Shown here: piece by piece, positions 1 through 10,519 of the stretch
How the letters are laid out: the number at the start of each line of letters is the position of its first letter
Position numbering within the stretch: position 1 is the stretch's first letter
NCBI GenBank assembly: GCA_019055375.1
Contig: JAHQIW010001446.1
Span: forward strand, 1 to 64,000
Source of the DNA: Parelaphostrongylus tenuis
Taxonomy: Eukaryota; Nematoda; Chromadorea; Rhabditida; Metastrongylidae
DNA length: 64,000 nucleotides
Direction: 5' to 3'
Translations under genes and position numbers: made by a program
Notes under the pieces: model-generated
The model's database searches: none
What the model was told of the DNA's origin: nothing
What the model saw: the letters and a program-made list of their open reading frames with translations, nothing else

Positions 1-150
1 TGAACGTCGTAGAATACTGGTTGAGCGAGTCTCCTTGCAAACTCGATGATAATCTGCGTGCGGCGTTCCATAAGGCGTTCTGTTGACTGCAGGAGAGGGT
101 TAGGGAGTGTAGCTCGGCTCCACGTGCTCCGCTACGAGCATCACAACTAC
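1..150 (-). repeat. Dispersed repeat with a conserved minus-strand reading frame, copy 1
   Basis: This stretch matches 48395-48560 at roughly 70 percent by eye, in the same orientation. On the minus strand both copies keep the same reading frame. The best-kept part reads FARRLAQPVFYDV here and [13 protein letters not shown] in the other copy, preceded by a less conserved Pro/Leu/Ala-rich stretch. Most differences leave the frame open, which hints that the repeat carries or came from coding sequence. This copy is cut off by the window edge. I do not recognise the peptide. Confidence 0.55.
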
Positions 151-299
151 TCCGCCCGCGGCAAATTACTAACATCAAAATTTGCAGATCTTTTCCGTTA
201 TCCGCTCCTATTTTCAACGTTCGTGAAAGAGTTAATTTTGATGGTTTGAGGTTCGCGAAGTCATTCGATAGCATGAATCTCAAAATTGAAAATGTATCT

Positions 300-830
300 C
301 ATTTCGAAAATTGTGTTTCTTATTCAAACATTTCTCGCTGTACAAAGCTTTTTTACACTTTTAGTAACCAATCGGTAGCTTAAATTATGAATCTCAATAG
401 TTTATCTGATTTTTCAAAAAAACTTTCGCTGCTTTGTAGCAGTTGAAAGAATATTGGGTTCCGCAAATTTAGGTCCTTTTCCGTAATCCGCACCTTTTTT
501 CGATCCCTCGAGAAGAGCACCTTTTGATTTTTTTCGAGTCTTAATTCGAACACAGATTTCATTCTTTCATTTTGTTCTTTAAACAACTTTATCATTGTGC
601 TGCAACAGAAAAAATGCATTTGCTTTTCTCATTCAAACATTTCGCCCTGAACAGAGCTTTTTTGAGACTTCTAGAATCACTAGCTAGCTTGAACCTCGCC
701 AGTGATGTATTTGGTTTTGAAAAAGGCTTTTCAGTGCGCTGCAGCTGCCAAAAAAAGTCAAGTTACGCTCAGCTCAACGTTGACACCAACTCACTGCTTG
801 CCGGTATGTGAATAAGAGTTTTGTAGAACG
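300..830. repeat. Diverged ~175-bp repeat family, locus A (about three units)
   Basis: Three degenerate units can be followed by the recurring anchor 'TGTAGCAG / TGCTGCAAC / CGCTGCAGC' near 435, 600 and 735. Each is preceded by a 'TTTTT...AAAGCTTTT' block and a 'TAG(T/C)...ATAGCTT'-like block. The same unit forms the long array at 10520-11940 and recurs at 53230-53520. No coding frame is convincing, and the short open frames on both strands here look incidental. Confidence 0.5.
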
Positions 831-839
831 GCCGCTCAG

Positions 840-2340
840 CCACCGCGCCTGTTACAGCACGCCATAAAGTTTATTTCTGAAACCAAATATATCATTGGAC
901 CAACGAGATTTAAGCTATCGAATGATTACTAAGATTCGAAGGGGTGAATTTCGTTCAACGGGAAAATTTCAGTGAGAAACACAATTTTATTTTTGTTGCT
1001 ACGACATGATAAAAGCCGCTTCGAAAAATGAATGCAGTTTCAAATTTTTCAAAATTTGAGTCAACGAAAGACACTTAGACTTTGAAAACCGCCGAAACAG
1101 AACTTTTCAGGAGCGTTGAAACCGGGGCAAGATAACAGAACAGTACCAAACTTTCTTACGTCTTTTCTATATCTTGTAAAGATTCGTTATCTATTCATCT
1201 TCACTATTGTGATTTTTCGATGCAGTCTTATTAGTGTTGGTACGATTCAACCTCCTCATGAAAGACATAGTTTTAGCGAAACGATGGGATCTCCTTTCGT
1301 TTTGATGTAGTTATATTCCATCCGAAAAAAACACTTTATAATGACTGAAATCCATTTTTTTTATCCGCGTTATTTCTAGGTGAACGACTGAAGAGCTGCT
1401 CATTTGTGTCTCTCTACTAACCCTTTCGCAGCTGCATCACCTTTTGTACATACACGTATTCGCTTGTTTCGGACGGTGCACATACTCATGTATGAGCACA
1501 CTATAGAGTTGTTTTCTCCTAGCACAGCCTTTTCAATAAGCTTTTTGTATCTATTCGATAGGTTATAAACACAGAGTTTGAACCATAGCTTGTTTATGGA
1601 AAGTCCTCTAGTGTTCCTAGTATGCTCAAGTAAAATCGCGGCACTTGAGTAGTCATCCCGAAGAGGGGCTCGGCCTATAGAGCGTGACCAGTGAAAAGGC
1701 GGTGAGATGCTTTTGCTTCACGAAGTGGCTACGCATGCATGGTTCAACAACCTCAGAACAGTTCACTAATTTCTGCTTTTTAACCGGAATGGTTACTGAT
1801 GCTTGATTACTGCACGAGATGTAAAGATATCAAAATTGAGCAGTGATCATCATGATTTTTGTTGTTGAACACGATGAATGCCTTGATAAATGTGAAAATT
1901 CTGGATTTCTGAATTTACTCTAACAACATTTTATATAGATCGTTTCGAAAACCACTCTTAGCATCGATGAATGACTGCTAGTAGTCCATATTTATTTTGA
2001 AATATGGTGTTTATTACTCTACTGCCAAAACTTACGAGAAGGCTTAATATTTAGTCCTGAAGTACTTCATGCTATAGGGAGACGGACGTGTGTATCTGAC
2101 GCGCGGAGCGACATTCTACAATACGTTCCTAGTCGGCTGTGGAGAGAAGTGCGCTTGTGTGGGGCAGTGCAAAAACTCATTGGGTGCTAAATTTCTCCCT
2201 TCACCCTTCAAGTGAGTTAGTATAGAAATGATGCTTCACGTACTTTCAAGAAATATACTATATAGATTTATGTATTGGTACACAAAGTCCGTTTGCTAAG
2301 ACTATATCTATGCAAAGTAAATTAAGCATTGAGCAGTATC
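840..2340. other. Intergenic, no gene seen
   Basis: I see no exon with credible splice sites and no RNA gene. There is a modestly GC-richer patch near 2060-2200 just before the RTE fragment. It has no recognisable reading frame and could be diverged 5' sequence of that element. Confidence 0.5.
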
Positions 2341-2369
2341 TGTAGGTCGCACAGTCCTTTGTTCTCGTC

Positions 2370-4250
2370 TGTTCTCCTAGTAACTCGCAATTCCAAAAGC
2401 CTCTTTCTCAGCGATGGACGTGGGAGTCTCCCAATGGAGAGTTCCATAACGAAATAGATCACATTACAGCAAATCGAAGGTTTTGCCTGACCGATGTCGC
2501 TGTTGTTCCTAACTTCTACACGGGATCAGACCACCGCATCCTTCGCGCAACATTCCGATTTTCGAGGAGAGGAGAGAAAGCCGCTAAATTCAAACAACGA
2601 AGTCCCAGAACTACCATAAACTGGGATGTATTCAAATTACTAGCCAGCTCTTGCGAGATACCGTTGTCGACAAAATCGACGAAGAATACGATCGTTGAAT
2701 CTAGTTACGTTAGCGCTATGAAAGCCGAGAGTCCTAAGGTCACGAAGAGACTCTTGTCTCCGCAGGACACTTGAGCTGCTACGTCAACGTGGAATCGCAC
2801 GAGCTACAGGCAGCCAAATCTCACTTCCGAGCTGGCGAAACGCTGCAGAGAAGCGATTTAAGAAGACCTTGAAGAGAGACGAGCAGCAGTTATGGCAGAA
2901 GCTGCAGAAGCTGGGAAGAGCATTCGCAATGCCCAGCAAGGCATCGCCAACTATAAGACCAAGATGACACTCCGATACCCTGACGGGACACTTACAGCTT
3001 CCAGAAGGGCTATGGAGAAAATCATCCACTAATACTACTCGGATCTCTTTGCTAGTCATGTCCTCTTACCGCCATATAAACTGAAAAAAGATGAATATGT
3101 CATTCCTCCTATCTTCCCTTCCGAAATCCGACATGCTATATCGTTGGCGAAGAACAGAACAACACGCGGTCCAACAGGATTAGACCAGAACACCTAAAGA
3201 AGCTGCCGCCAGTTCTCATAAACACCCTGACTTGGCTCTTCACTCGCTACCTGTTAGAATGCTAGGTCCCCATTCAATGGAAAACCAGCAAGACCTTATT
3301 GTTGTTCGAAAAGAAAAGCCTTCGACATAGGCAATTATCGCCCAATCTGCTTGCTGTCCGTTGTCCATAAACTCTTTACTCGAGTCATCCTAAGCAGGAT
3401 TGAGAGAACACTGGACGAAGGATAGCCATGAGAACAAGCAGGGTTCCGAAAAGGATTTAGTACCATGGACTACATCCACACGATTGCAAGGCTCATTGAA
3501 GTTTTGCGAGAGTACAAACAACCACTCTGTCTCACTTTCATCGATCTGAAGAAAGCCTTTGATCCAGTGAAAACAAAATCGGTTATAGAGGCTCTGGATA
3601 ACCAGTGCGTCCCAACTCGGTACCTAATGATCTTTCGTGAACGTTGTACAGATTTCACGACCAAAATATCTCCATTCTACAACAATATCACCATTGACGT
3701 AAAAAGAGGGGTTCGACAAGGCGATACAATATCGCCAAAACTATTCACTGCCACCCTACAAAACGTCATGCGAGCATTAGAATGGGACGAAATGGGAGTG
3801 AAAATTGACGGTCGACATTTAAACCATCTTCGCTTTGCTGACGATGTCGTTCTCATAATACCAAACATCAGTCAAGCGAAACGAATGATGACCGATTTCG
3901 ATAACGCCTGTAGAAAGATCAGTCTCAAAGTAAATCTAATGAAAACGATGTTTATGAGTAACGGATGGGTTTTGAATGCCCTATTCATGCTCAACGGAAC
4001 GACAATCTCCGAATGCTCCAGTTACGTCTACGTAGGTCGTGAACTCAACATGATGAACGACCCAGCTCCAGAGTTGAGCATGAAGAAACGAGCGGCTTGG
4101 GGAACGTTTAAGAGAAACGAGGATGTAGTGAAGAGGACCAAGAGCATCGGACTCCGTGCCCACCTTTTCGCCTTGACGATTCTTCCTGTGCTAACGGATG
4201 CACTTGGCTTCAATGAACGCGCAGTCGAAAGATCGATGCCAGGAGTGGAA
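2370..4250 (+). mobile_element. RTE-type non-LTR retrotransposon fragment, copy 1 (decayed)
   Basis: The fragment starts in the C-terminal part of the apurinic-like endonuclease. It reads RWTWESPNGEFHNEIDHI and then the GSDHR motif at 2523-2537, which carries the family's SDH residues. It runs through a linker into the reverse transcriptase. The RT core is open from about 3465, with the FADD catalytic motif at 3834-3845 and a GVRQGD block upstream. The linker from 2650 to 3450 has several stops and frameshifts. Near 4200-4250 a segment present in copy 2 is missing and the match then ends. Both ends are truncated, so it cannot be active. The RT segment is clearly related to copy 2 at 13083-14522. 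Confidence 0.9.
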
Positions 4251-4464
4251 TCATGTGACTCAGTGTCTGTCATGGTCGTGAAATTTTCACAGAATATCTA
4301 ACGATTAATGATATTGCGGTTCAAAACGATGTCGTGTCTGCACGTCGCGATTTATGAACCGCAAATGCTCAGCAATCCACAAAAGGAGGACTTTGGCTGT
4401 TTGATTATATGAAACTCATCCCTGATTGTAATGAGTACTGCTTCTAAGTTATCCAAGTTTTTCA

Positions 4465-4492
4465 TGTTTTGCACATCACTCTACATCACTGG
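4465..4492. repeat. Solo end of a tRNA-bearing TIR element
   Basis: This matches the right terminal repeat of the elements at 16638-16781 and 54002-54145 (TTTTGCACATCACTCTACAT). I find no matching left end nearby, so it is a solo end or the mate has decayed. Confidence 0.55.
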
Positions 4493-4499
4493 GTAAATC

Positions 4500-5860
4500 A
4501 TGACATTATACCACCATTGAAGGCGATTAACAAAAAGAAATTCGCGGTGCTCTGATACTCTCCAGTACTAAACATTTTGCACGTCCTTCTGTACAATTTA
4601 ATGAAGCTGTTCATTACGTGATCGAATATCTAAGCTTTCAGAGTCTCGAATCATCAAAAATGACTCTACCAAGGAGCGAAAATCACAGGGAAGTGATACG
4701 ACACTTTACCAAGGAGCGAGAATCACAAAAAAGTCAGACTTTAGGAGCGTTTACCGACAAGATTAGTTCACAAAGAGAAGAAATGCTTTACAGGAGATTT
4801 TTTGAAAGCAATATTACACAAACGAACCCAGAAGAAACCATCTGAGCATTAAGTCATATCTGTTTTTGTTGTGGAAGTGTTAGGCTATGGAGAGCCAAAT
4901 CCATGTGACTCTGTCAGTTGTGAACTAATCGAAATCGCTGAAACGTCAGATATTGCTCTTGCACTGTATTTTACTGTGTAAATCCTATTGTTAACAATCT
5001 CGTGTATGCTAAACAAGAAAATTACGCTGTCTTGCTCAATGCCAAGATCAATAGTCGTTCCTGCAAACGTGTTTTTCTTGCCATAATAGACTTTTTTAAA
5101 CTAACAAGTTTGAAAAACAATACGGCAGATTTCATACTGTATGTGCGTCGTTTTTTTTTCGTTAGTACTTTAATTTGTAATTTGAGAAATTTCATGCAAA
5201 AACTAAGCGGAGTTCAATGATATGGTTTCTAGTAAGCTGGTAGTGAGCGGTTTCGTTCATTTCAGTATTTGTTCTGAGAGTCTATTATGAATAGCAACTT
5301 CGACATTCTTTGCTTCAACTATGTCAATAAAGATTTTTCTTCAAAGAATCTACAATGGAGTCATATTTGAATGCAGTTGCAGGGGCGGATGCGATTAGCA
5401 GCCTAACAATGTATACTAAAAGTTGACTTTTACTACTTAATTTTCAACAACTTCTTACAATATCATGAACGATATAGGCATTTCCATTAAGAATAATAAA
5501 GTTTAAGCGTATTTATGGCAAATGAGGGACTGAAAGTTTTTATGTACATAATACAACAGCAATTCAACACAGTGCACACATTTTAGCCTTTGGTTATCAG
5601 CAAGAGCAGATGTGTGCATCAACTTCGCGTAACTTTGATATGTCAGAACAATGAACAAACAAGAAATTTTTAGTAGGTCTCGCAGAACGTCCAGTACTCA
5701 ATATTTTTTGTACGGCAGTTTTAACTTCTCATTAGAATCACTCTTTAAATCCAAAGCATCCGACTCCTCCGCAAGATGTGAACTACAAATATTCGTTCAA
5801 ATCACCAGAGTCTGTGCATGCTAACAAAGTGCTTCTATTGACACGAGAAAAGCTTAAGCA
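4500..5860. other. Intergenic with a half MITE-like repeat
   Basis: From about 4940 to 5050 the sequence resembles 41845-41940. Both contain GCTGAAACGTCAG or GCCGAAACGTCAG, then TTAACAA, then CTCGTGT or CCCGTGT and an AACAAGAAA or AACAAAGAAA tail. The short open frame at 4618-4845 has an internal near-repeat (ACTYTACCAAGGAGCGA-like, twice) but no recognisable product. Nothing else is supportable. Confidence 0.4.
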
Positions 5861-5869
5861 ATCTAAACT

Positions 5870-6001
5870 CCAATAATGTGGAGTGCTGTGCAGTAAGAGC
5901 GTCGGTGTTGCAACGGTTAGCATACGCTCCCGGAAAGAGTGAGATCTGGGTTCGAATTCCGGCCGACGGAAATGTTTTTGCACAGCACTCCACATTATTG
6001 G
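5870..6001 (+). repeat. tRNA-bearing inverted-repeat element, best-preserved copy
   Basis: Perfect inverted repeats of about 23 bp (5870-5892 and 5979-6001) flank a tRNA-like core at 5899-5969. The core has an acceptor-like GCGTCGG paired with CCGACG, an A-box-like segment (AACGGTTAGCATACG) and a B box (GGTTCGAATTC). Its anticodon-arm stem is CGCTC/GAGTG around a loop CCGGAAA. The body resembles tRNA-Gly(UCC) but the loop has C instead of U at position 33, so it is unlikely to work as a tRNA. Related copies lie at 16638, 54002 and 61181, with fragments at 4465 and 6305. Confidence 0.75.
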
Positions 6002-6304
6002 GAATACCATAACATCATATCACTGCAAGTGCCAGTCAAATAGAAAGAATTCTGACTGTAATCTAAACTCTTAATAAAACATGCTATAGTGGGAAAAGCG
6101 AAATAAATTGTGCAGAAGAGACTTGGCTCACATCGTTATAACTAAAGGTGGATATCCGTTGGTGGCAGATGGCGGACTAGGAGGTCGTTGTTGTAATGAA
6201 AGCCCTCTAAAATCACCTGCACGTGGTGCCAGTGGAGTTGTTTGGAAAGAATGGAATCGAACATGATACAGAAAATTGTCATAATTCTTTCTAATTTGAC
6301 TGCC

Positions 6305-6385
6305 ACTTGCAGTGAAAGAGTGAGATCTGGGTTCGAATCCTGGCTGACGCAAACGTTTTTGCACAGCACTGCACATATTGGGTAT
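6305..6385 (+). repeat. Partial tRNA-bearing TIR element
   Basis: The segment shares GAAAGAGTGAGATCTGGG and the B box TTCGAATCC with the element at 5870-6001, followed by GTTTTTGCACAGCACT and a decayed right terminal repeat. The left half, with the A box and left repeat, is absent. It sits about 300 bp from the full copy. Confidence 0.6.
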
Positions 6386-6399
6386 ACAGAAAATTGTCT

Positions 6400-8670
6400 T
6401 GGAAGTACTAATTTTTGAAAGAACTACGTAGAGTGCGTAGAAGTCAGAGCACATGTCCAGTGTAAAATTGCCAGGATAAGATGAATCCCTAGTGGAATTG
6501 AATGCATAATAAAAATTTTATGCTCAAAGAACAATAGAAGGAACTTTGCTCTGTATGTATAAGTCTCAACTCTTGAAATACTTTGATAATCGATACTTAT
6601 AGAGAGTTATTAATGAAGTGGCATTGCATGGAGTGTTTAGCAACATTTTCAACGAACTATTCATTGTCTCGTATAATTCAGATACTGTGGTGACGCTCGG
6701 CTATTGCGCGATTTTAGTGGGCATGTCAAAAGGTTATCTCGTAATAATCAATTTTAAAGTGTAACTGATAATCTGAATGATTATTTGATTGTTATTCATG
6801 TGAGGTAATGTATGAAGGCGACATATTGCTGACATAAGAAATGAAAGATAAATAAGATAGAAGTATTAGTGAGTATAGATAGGATAGCATAAAGATTTTT
6901 GACAATAAACAATATTCGAGGCCTGTCTTATATGCAATTATGTGGTTTTTCAATTAATTTGCTGAGTTATTGACAAAGTAAGACGTTGTTCATACTGCAA
7001 ATACACTTGCTGGAGTGCTTTCATTGATACTCTGCGAAATACTAAACTTAACATCTTTTTAAGTGGCGATAAAAAACCAATTTTAATTACGAAACCGCAA
7101 AATTGTCAATTTAGCGTGCCCCGCCAGTTGACAACCGTCCCGCCTGCTCGGCGAAAAATCAACGCGGTTGTGAGCATGTTAAAATAACCACTTGATATCA
7201 ATTAAGGTCTCACAACGCAAATAGTCTTACACCTCAGCTCAACAACGGTAGTCCGTAAAGCCTGCAGATTATGCGCCCTACGTCCCATAGCATGTAATTC
7301 GTTGACGTCGAAAGAGACTCTGGCATGGCAGCCTTGTTTAGGCGCAGTATGGAAAATGATCGTTTTCAAATTAATCTAAGGTTGCACAAATTGTAAGAGC
7401 CCTGCTGACACTTTAATCCTCTAGCAGACGCCCGATGGCGTCTCATAGCTTCATTCAAAGACGTAACTTCGTGATGTGAGAGGCTAGTGATCCAATGCGG
7501 TAGCAAGGTGCTGGATCGGCACTTTCTTCCGATGCTCTTTTGCCATCATGTCTGAACGCCTTGATTCGCCCGTTTTAAGGAACGCTTCAAGTCGCTTGCC
7601 TACTGTAATTTTGTTAAAAGAATACCAGATTCAACGTTAGCATTGCTTTGCTTTGTATTGCTGTTATTGCTGCATCAAGTCATCTCTCATATAATAATAT
7701 TTGAATACCTTATCTTGGGTTCACAGTTCACAAATTAAGAAGTTTCACTTGTTAGTTTTCATAAAATGAGCATTTTCTACTAACCTAAGTATGAAATTTT
7801 GGCGACATTGCCATTGGTGACTTCATCATCAAGATCACCTGCAGTAGCACATATGAAAACACCTCCACATAGAGATTCACTGCGTGGATTGCAAAAGGCT
7901 GTAAAAAACTGTTCAAGCAGGTCATAACGTGTTTTATAACTCCTAAATAGTTACAATTCCTGTATCTCCAATAATAACGTTTGACATGATGAGAAGCATC
8001 ATTTATGCTTTGAATAACCAATAAGAGTAGAGTAGGCATAAGCAGCCCGTTGACAGCCGCCTGGTTAGCGGAGTCAAAAAAGTGAACACAGAGTTGTGTA
8101 CTATTTGTACTCTTTGGTACATGGCTCTTGTAGATTATCCAGCCTCTCTCACGTTCTTCCTCTCACTTTTCGATCTAATCTACAGTTACACAGAGCTGAA
8201 GCGCCCAGAAAACGAGTGACTGGTCCACAGATATAAATTAGTATCTTCATGAGTTCATTCTGAGTCTGACAGCCTATTATACACTTAGTTCGCAGTTTAA
8301 AATCAGCCAGCATTTGTCACACCTAGTCGACAGTCGTGACTATCAAGCTTGAGGAGAATGACAGAGAATCAGTGGTAGAGCAGCTGATGCTAATGGTACG
8401 GGTTTTGTACATTGACAAACCACAGCACTTGGAGTTCAGTATTGTTTTCGTGACTTTTTCAAGAATCTGGCGATAAATTTGGTATGCATTACTATCGATA
8501 AGTACTTGCAAATGCTCATGGTCGAGGATAAACAGGAAAAACTCTCACGTTTTCTGATTTACTTCTGTTCATCGAAATCTTTGCGACGAATAAGAACCTT
8601 TAAGAACCACTTCGACGTAAACTTCGTTCAATTCGAGAGCTACTGTTACATCTCATCGAAACAAATAGAT
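6400..8670. other. Intergenic, no firm gene
   Basis: The 7100-7620 block is more GC-rich than its surroundings but has stops in all frames that I followed. A short + strand frame near 7790-7925 (TSSSRSPAVAHMKTPPHRDS...) looks mildly coding, but it lacks a convincing acceptor and partner exons. No repeat family of this window is recognisable here. Confidence 0.35.
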
Positions 8671-8680
8671 TCAAAAGTTT

Positions 8681-8752
8681 GGGCCAAGCCGGTGATCGAA
8701 ACCGGGACCTCTCGCACCCAAAGCGAGAATCATACCACTAGACCACTTGGCC
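8681..8752 (-). tRNA. tRNA-Pro (anticodon UGG)
   Basis: Read on the minus strand, the 72-nt sequence folds into a complete cloverleaf. The acceptor GGCCAAG pairs fully with CTTGGCC, with C as discriminator base. The D-arm region is GGTCTAGTGGTATGATT. The anticodon stem CTCGC/GCGAG encloses the loop TTTGGGT, which gives anticodon TGG with U33 in place. The T stem CCGGT/ACCGG encloses TTCGATC. The A and B box positions are those of a normal pol III gene. It has no intron. A decayed relative lies at 9053-9123. Confidence 0.93.
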
Positions 8753-9052
8753 GTGATTCAATTCCTAAACCGCCCTTAGATCAGTCACCAATTTCTTCAA
8801 CGAAGAATCTCGCTTAATTCTGGGCGCTAATTGTATAGGCTCTGCAGAAAATCTATAGCGAAAACCTGGGCTTTTTTATGATCTAAACAAGAGAGTCTAG
8901 CCTTAAGATCAAAAATTTAACCACCGACATCCCAACCAATGAAAAACCGTATAATCTCAAAGTCACATAACTAACGGAATCACTTTGTGGAGGTCAGTGT
9001 GAATAAAATATTCAATGTGCATGGTCTACGAAAGAGCTACTGCAAAAACGTT

Positions 9053-9123
9053 GGCCGCGTCGGTGATCGACACCTGGAGGTGTCGCACCCAAAGCAAGAA
9101 CTATGCCACAAGACCATTTAGAT
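9053..9123 (-). pseudogene. tRNA-Pro pseudogene
   Basis: On the minus strand this keeps the TGCTTTGGGTGCGA anticodon region and the GTCGATCACCG T-loop block of the tRNA-Pro gene at 8681-8752. The acceptor stem no longer pairs (ATCTAAA against GCGGCCA), and the anticodon and T stems carry mismatches. Both copies share the unusual CGATCACCG variant of the T arm, and both have GAGCTACTG just outside. This suggests local duplication followed by decay. Confidence 0.8.
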
Positions 9124-9162
9124 ATTTAGCAGGCATTTTTTCTTTGTTTTTAAGGCTTGCCT

Positions 9163-9357
9163 TCACATCTTCAGCAAAAATTTCAACACTTCTCGCATTT
9201 GACTTTCTTTATTGAGAGCATCACCCACGAAGTCTTTGAGTTTCGCACCTAAAGGTTTGAATGCATGTTTAAGATAATTCTCTTCGTGAGCTTTTTCGAC
9301 AGTGATTGAGTTGAATCTTCTTGGAGTTATGACAAAGCCGAGGTGAAACGTTCTCAC
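9163..9357 (-). CDS. Candidate coding exon, unknown protein
   Basis: A 64-codon minus-strand frame ends in TGA at 9163-9165. It reads like protein-coding sequence, for example VEKAHEENYLKHAFKPLG and VGDALNKESQMREVLKFLLK, a helical and Lys/Glu-rich composition. A possible acceptor is the AAGAAG before the codons for FNSITVEK. A further minus-strand exon-like frame lies at 9969-10130, but their phases do not join directly, so any gene linking them would need an intermediate exon. I do not recognise the family. It could also be a chance open frame. Confidence 0.3.
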   Translation of the reverse strand: MRTFHLGFVITPRRFNSITVEKAHEENYLKHAFKPLGAKLKDFVGDALNKESQMREVLKFLLKM

Positions 9358-9968
9358 TTGGATTTAGGAGAGTGAACTTTAGCCTGGAAAGTGTAGTACC
9401 ACCTTCGCATCCCAACGATAAATGGCTCAGCGATTTAAAAGCGAAATCTACTATTTACCGTGTCCGTGATGATTGGCATCACTACTTTGCACAGTTTACC
9501 ACCTAAATGAAGTTGAATAGTATTAAAATATACAGATAGATCATTAAAAGTCAAGAAGTTTTATTTCCAACCGATACACCACTTAGAAATACTGTGTGTT
9601 ACTCCATTCGTATGACATCGTTTACTTTATGACCCAAAATTATTATGATTTCATCTACCCAAATTGATAAAGGTGCGGCCTTTTTGGAAAATAGTGGAAG
9701 TCTTGGTGATTTTTATTTCAGCAATCAAACATATACACAAGTCGAGATATGTCTGTTCAAGGTTCTGAAGACGAATTACTCTTGCTCGAGTAGGAAGCTC
9801 CGGGCACGATGGGATCTCAAGAGTGAGCAGTTATAGTGACTACGAAGAGAATAATAATCAGTGATTTCGAACTTTGTAGCATGATAAGTGTGGAGAATAG
9901 TATGGCATATAGTAGAATTAACAATCTGCCTTTTAATTTGAGGATTATTTACTTTTTTGAAGACTCAC

Positions 9969-10130
9969 CATCTCTAAGATAAAGCTTGATTTTTCCTTAC
10001 TACGTAAAAAAAGGGCCAGCATATTGATCCAATCTCTACAAGCAATAAGAGTGTAAACTTTTGATAGTGGTGCCATCAGATATTGTCTGCGATTTGGCAA
10101 TTTTTCATTAATTATTTCTACTAGGAGAGA
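9969..10130 (-). CDS. Candidate coding exon with strong donor, unknown protein
   Basis: On the minus strand about 50 codons read ...EIINEKLPNRRQYLMAPL..., then a WINMLALFLRSKEKSS segment. The frame ends at ATG followed by GTGAGTC, a good splice donor (GT at 9967-9968). Upstream the frame runs into a tRNA-like SINE at about 10138-10203, so the true acceptor is probably one of the AGs near 10110-10135. The product is not recognised. Support is limited to frame length, composition and the donor. Confidence 0.3.
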
Positions 10131-10137
10131 GCTGGAC

Positions 10138-10210
10138 ACGTGCCCCGCTGTGGTTAGAAGTGCCTTGCGACACACTCGTAGGCGATGTTCCGATCCCTCG
10201 TCCACGGGCC
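10138..10210 (+). repeat. tRNA-like SINE head
   Basis: The stretch has an A-box-like GCTGTGGTTAGAAGTGC and a B-box-like GTTCCGATCCC with tRNA spacing. It resembles the head at 38320-38430 (CCGTGGTTAGAAGTTCTGC...GGTTCGATCC). The cloverleaf is too decayed to be a tRNA gene. Confidence 0.45.
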
Positions 10211-10519
10211 ACCAAAAATTCATCTTTCTGGGATCGGCGGAATGATACCAGATCTGCGTATTCTAATGTAGCATACTCAATGAAATACTTCCGTTATAAT
10301 TGTATCACAATAGAAGTTGAAGAGTACTTGTTTTTTTTTGTCGTTCTACGTGATAGCTCCACTTTGAGTGACTGAGCGTACTTGGTCGTGGTTTATTAGG
10401 TGTGCCACTGCTATGCGCTTCGCTGTACCGGAAGCCGCCTTCATGGCTCTAACTCAAAAGTTCTGCCTGCTATATACTAGGACGCATTACAGCAGAGCCA
10501 GCAAAGTATGACTGCAATT

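Noticed and set aside
5783..6010. Minus-strand open frame with SRSHSFRE-like peptide
   Set aside because: It is a translation of the tRNA-bearing inverted-repeat element. The same peptide recurs at 6300 for the same reason.
8479..8817. 112-codon + strand open frame
   Set aside because: It runs straight through the intact tRNA-Pro gene on the other strand and has no protein-like features.
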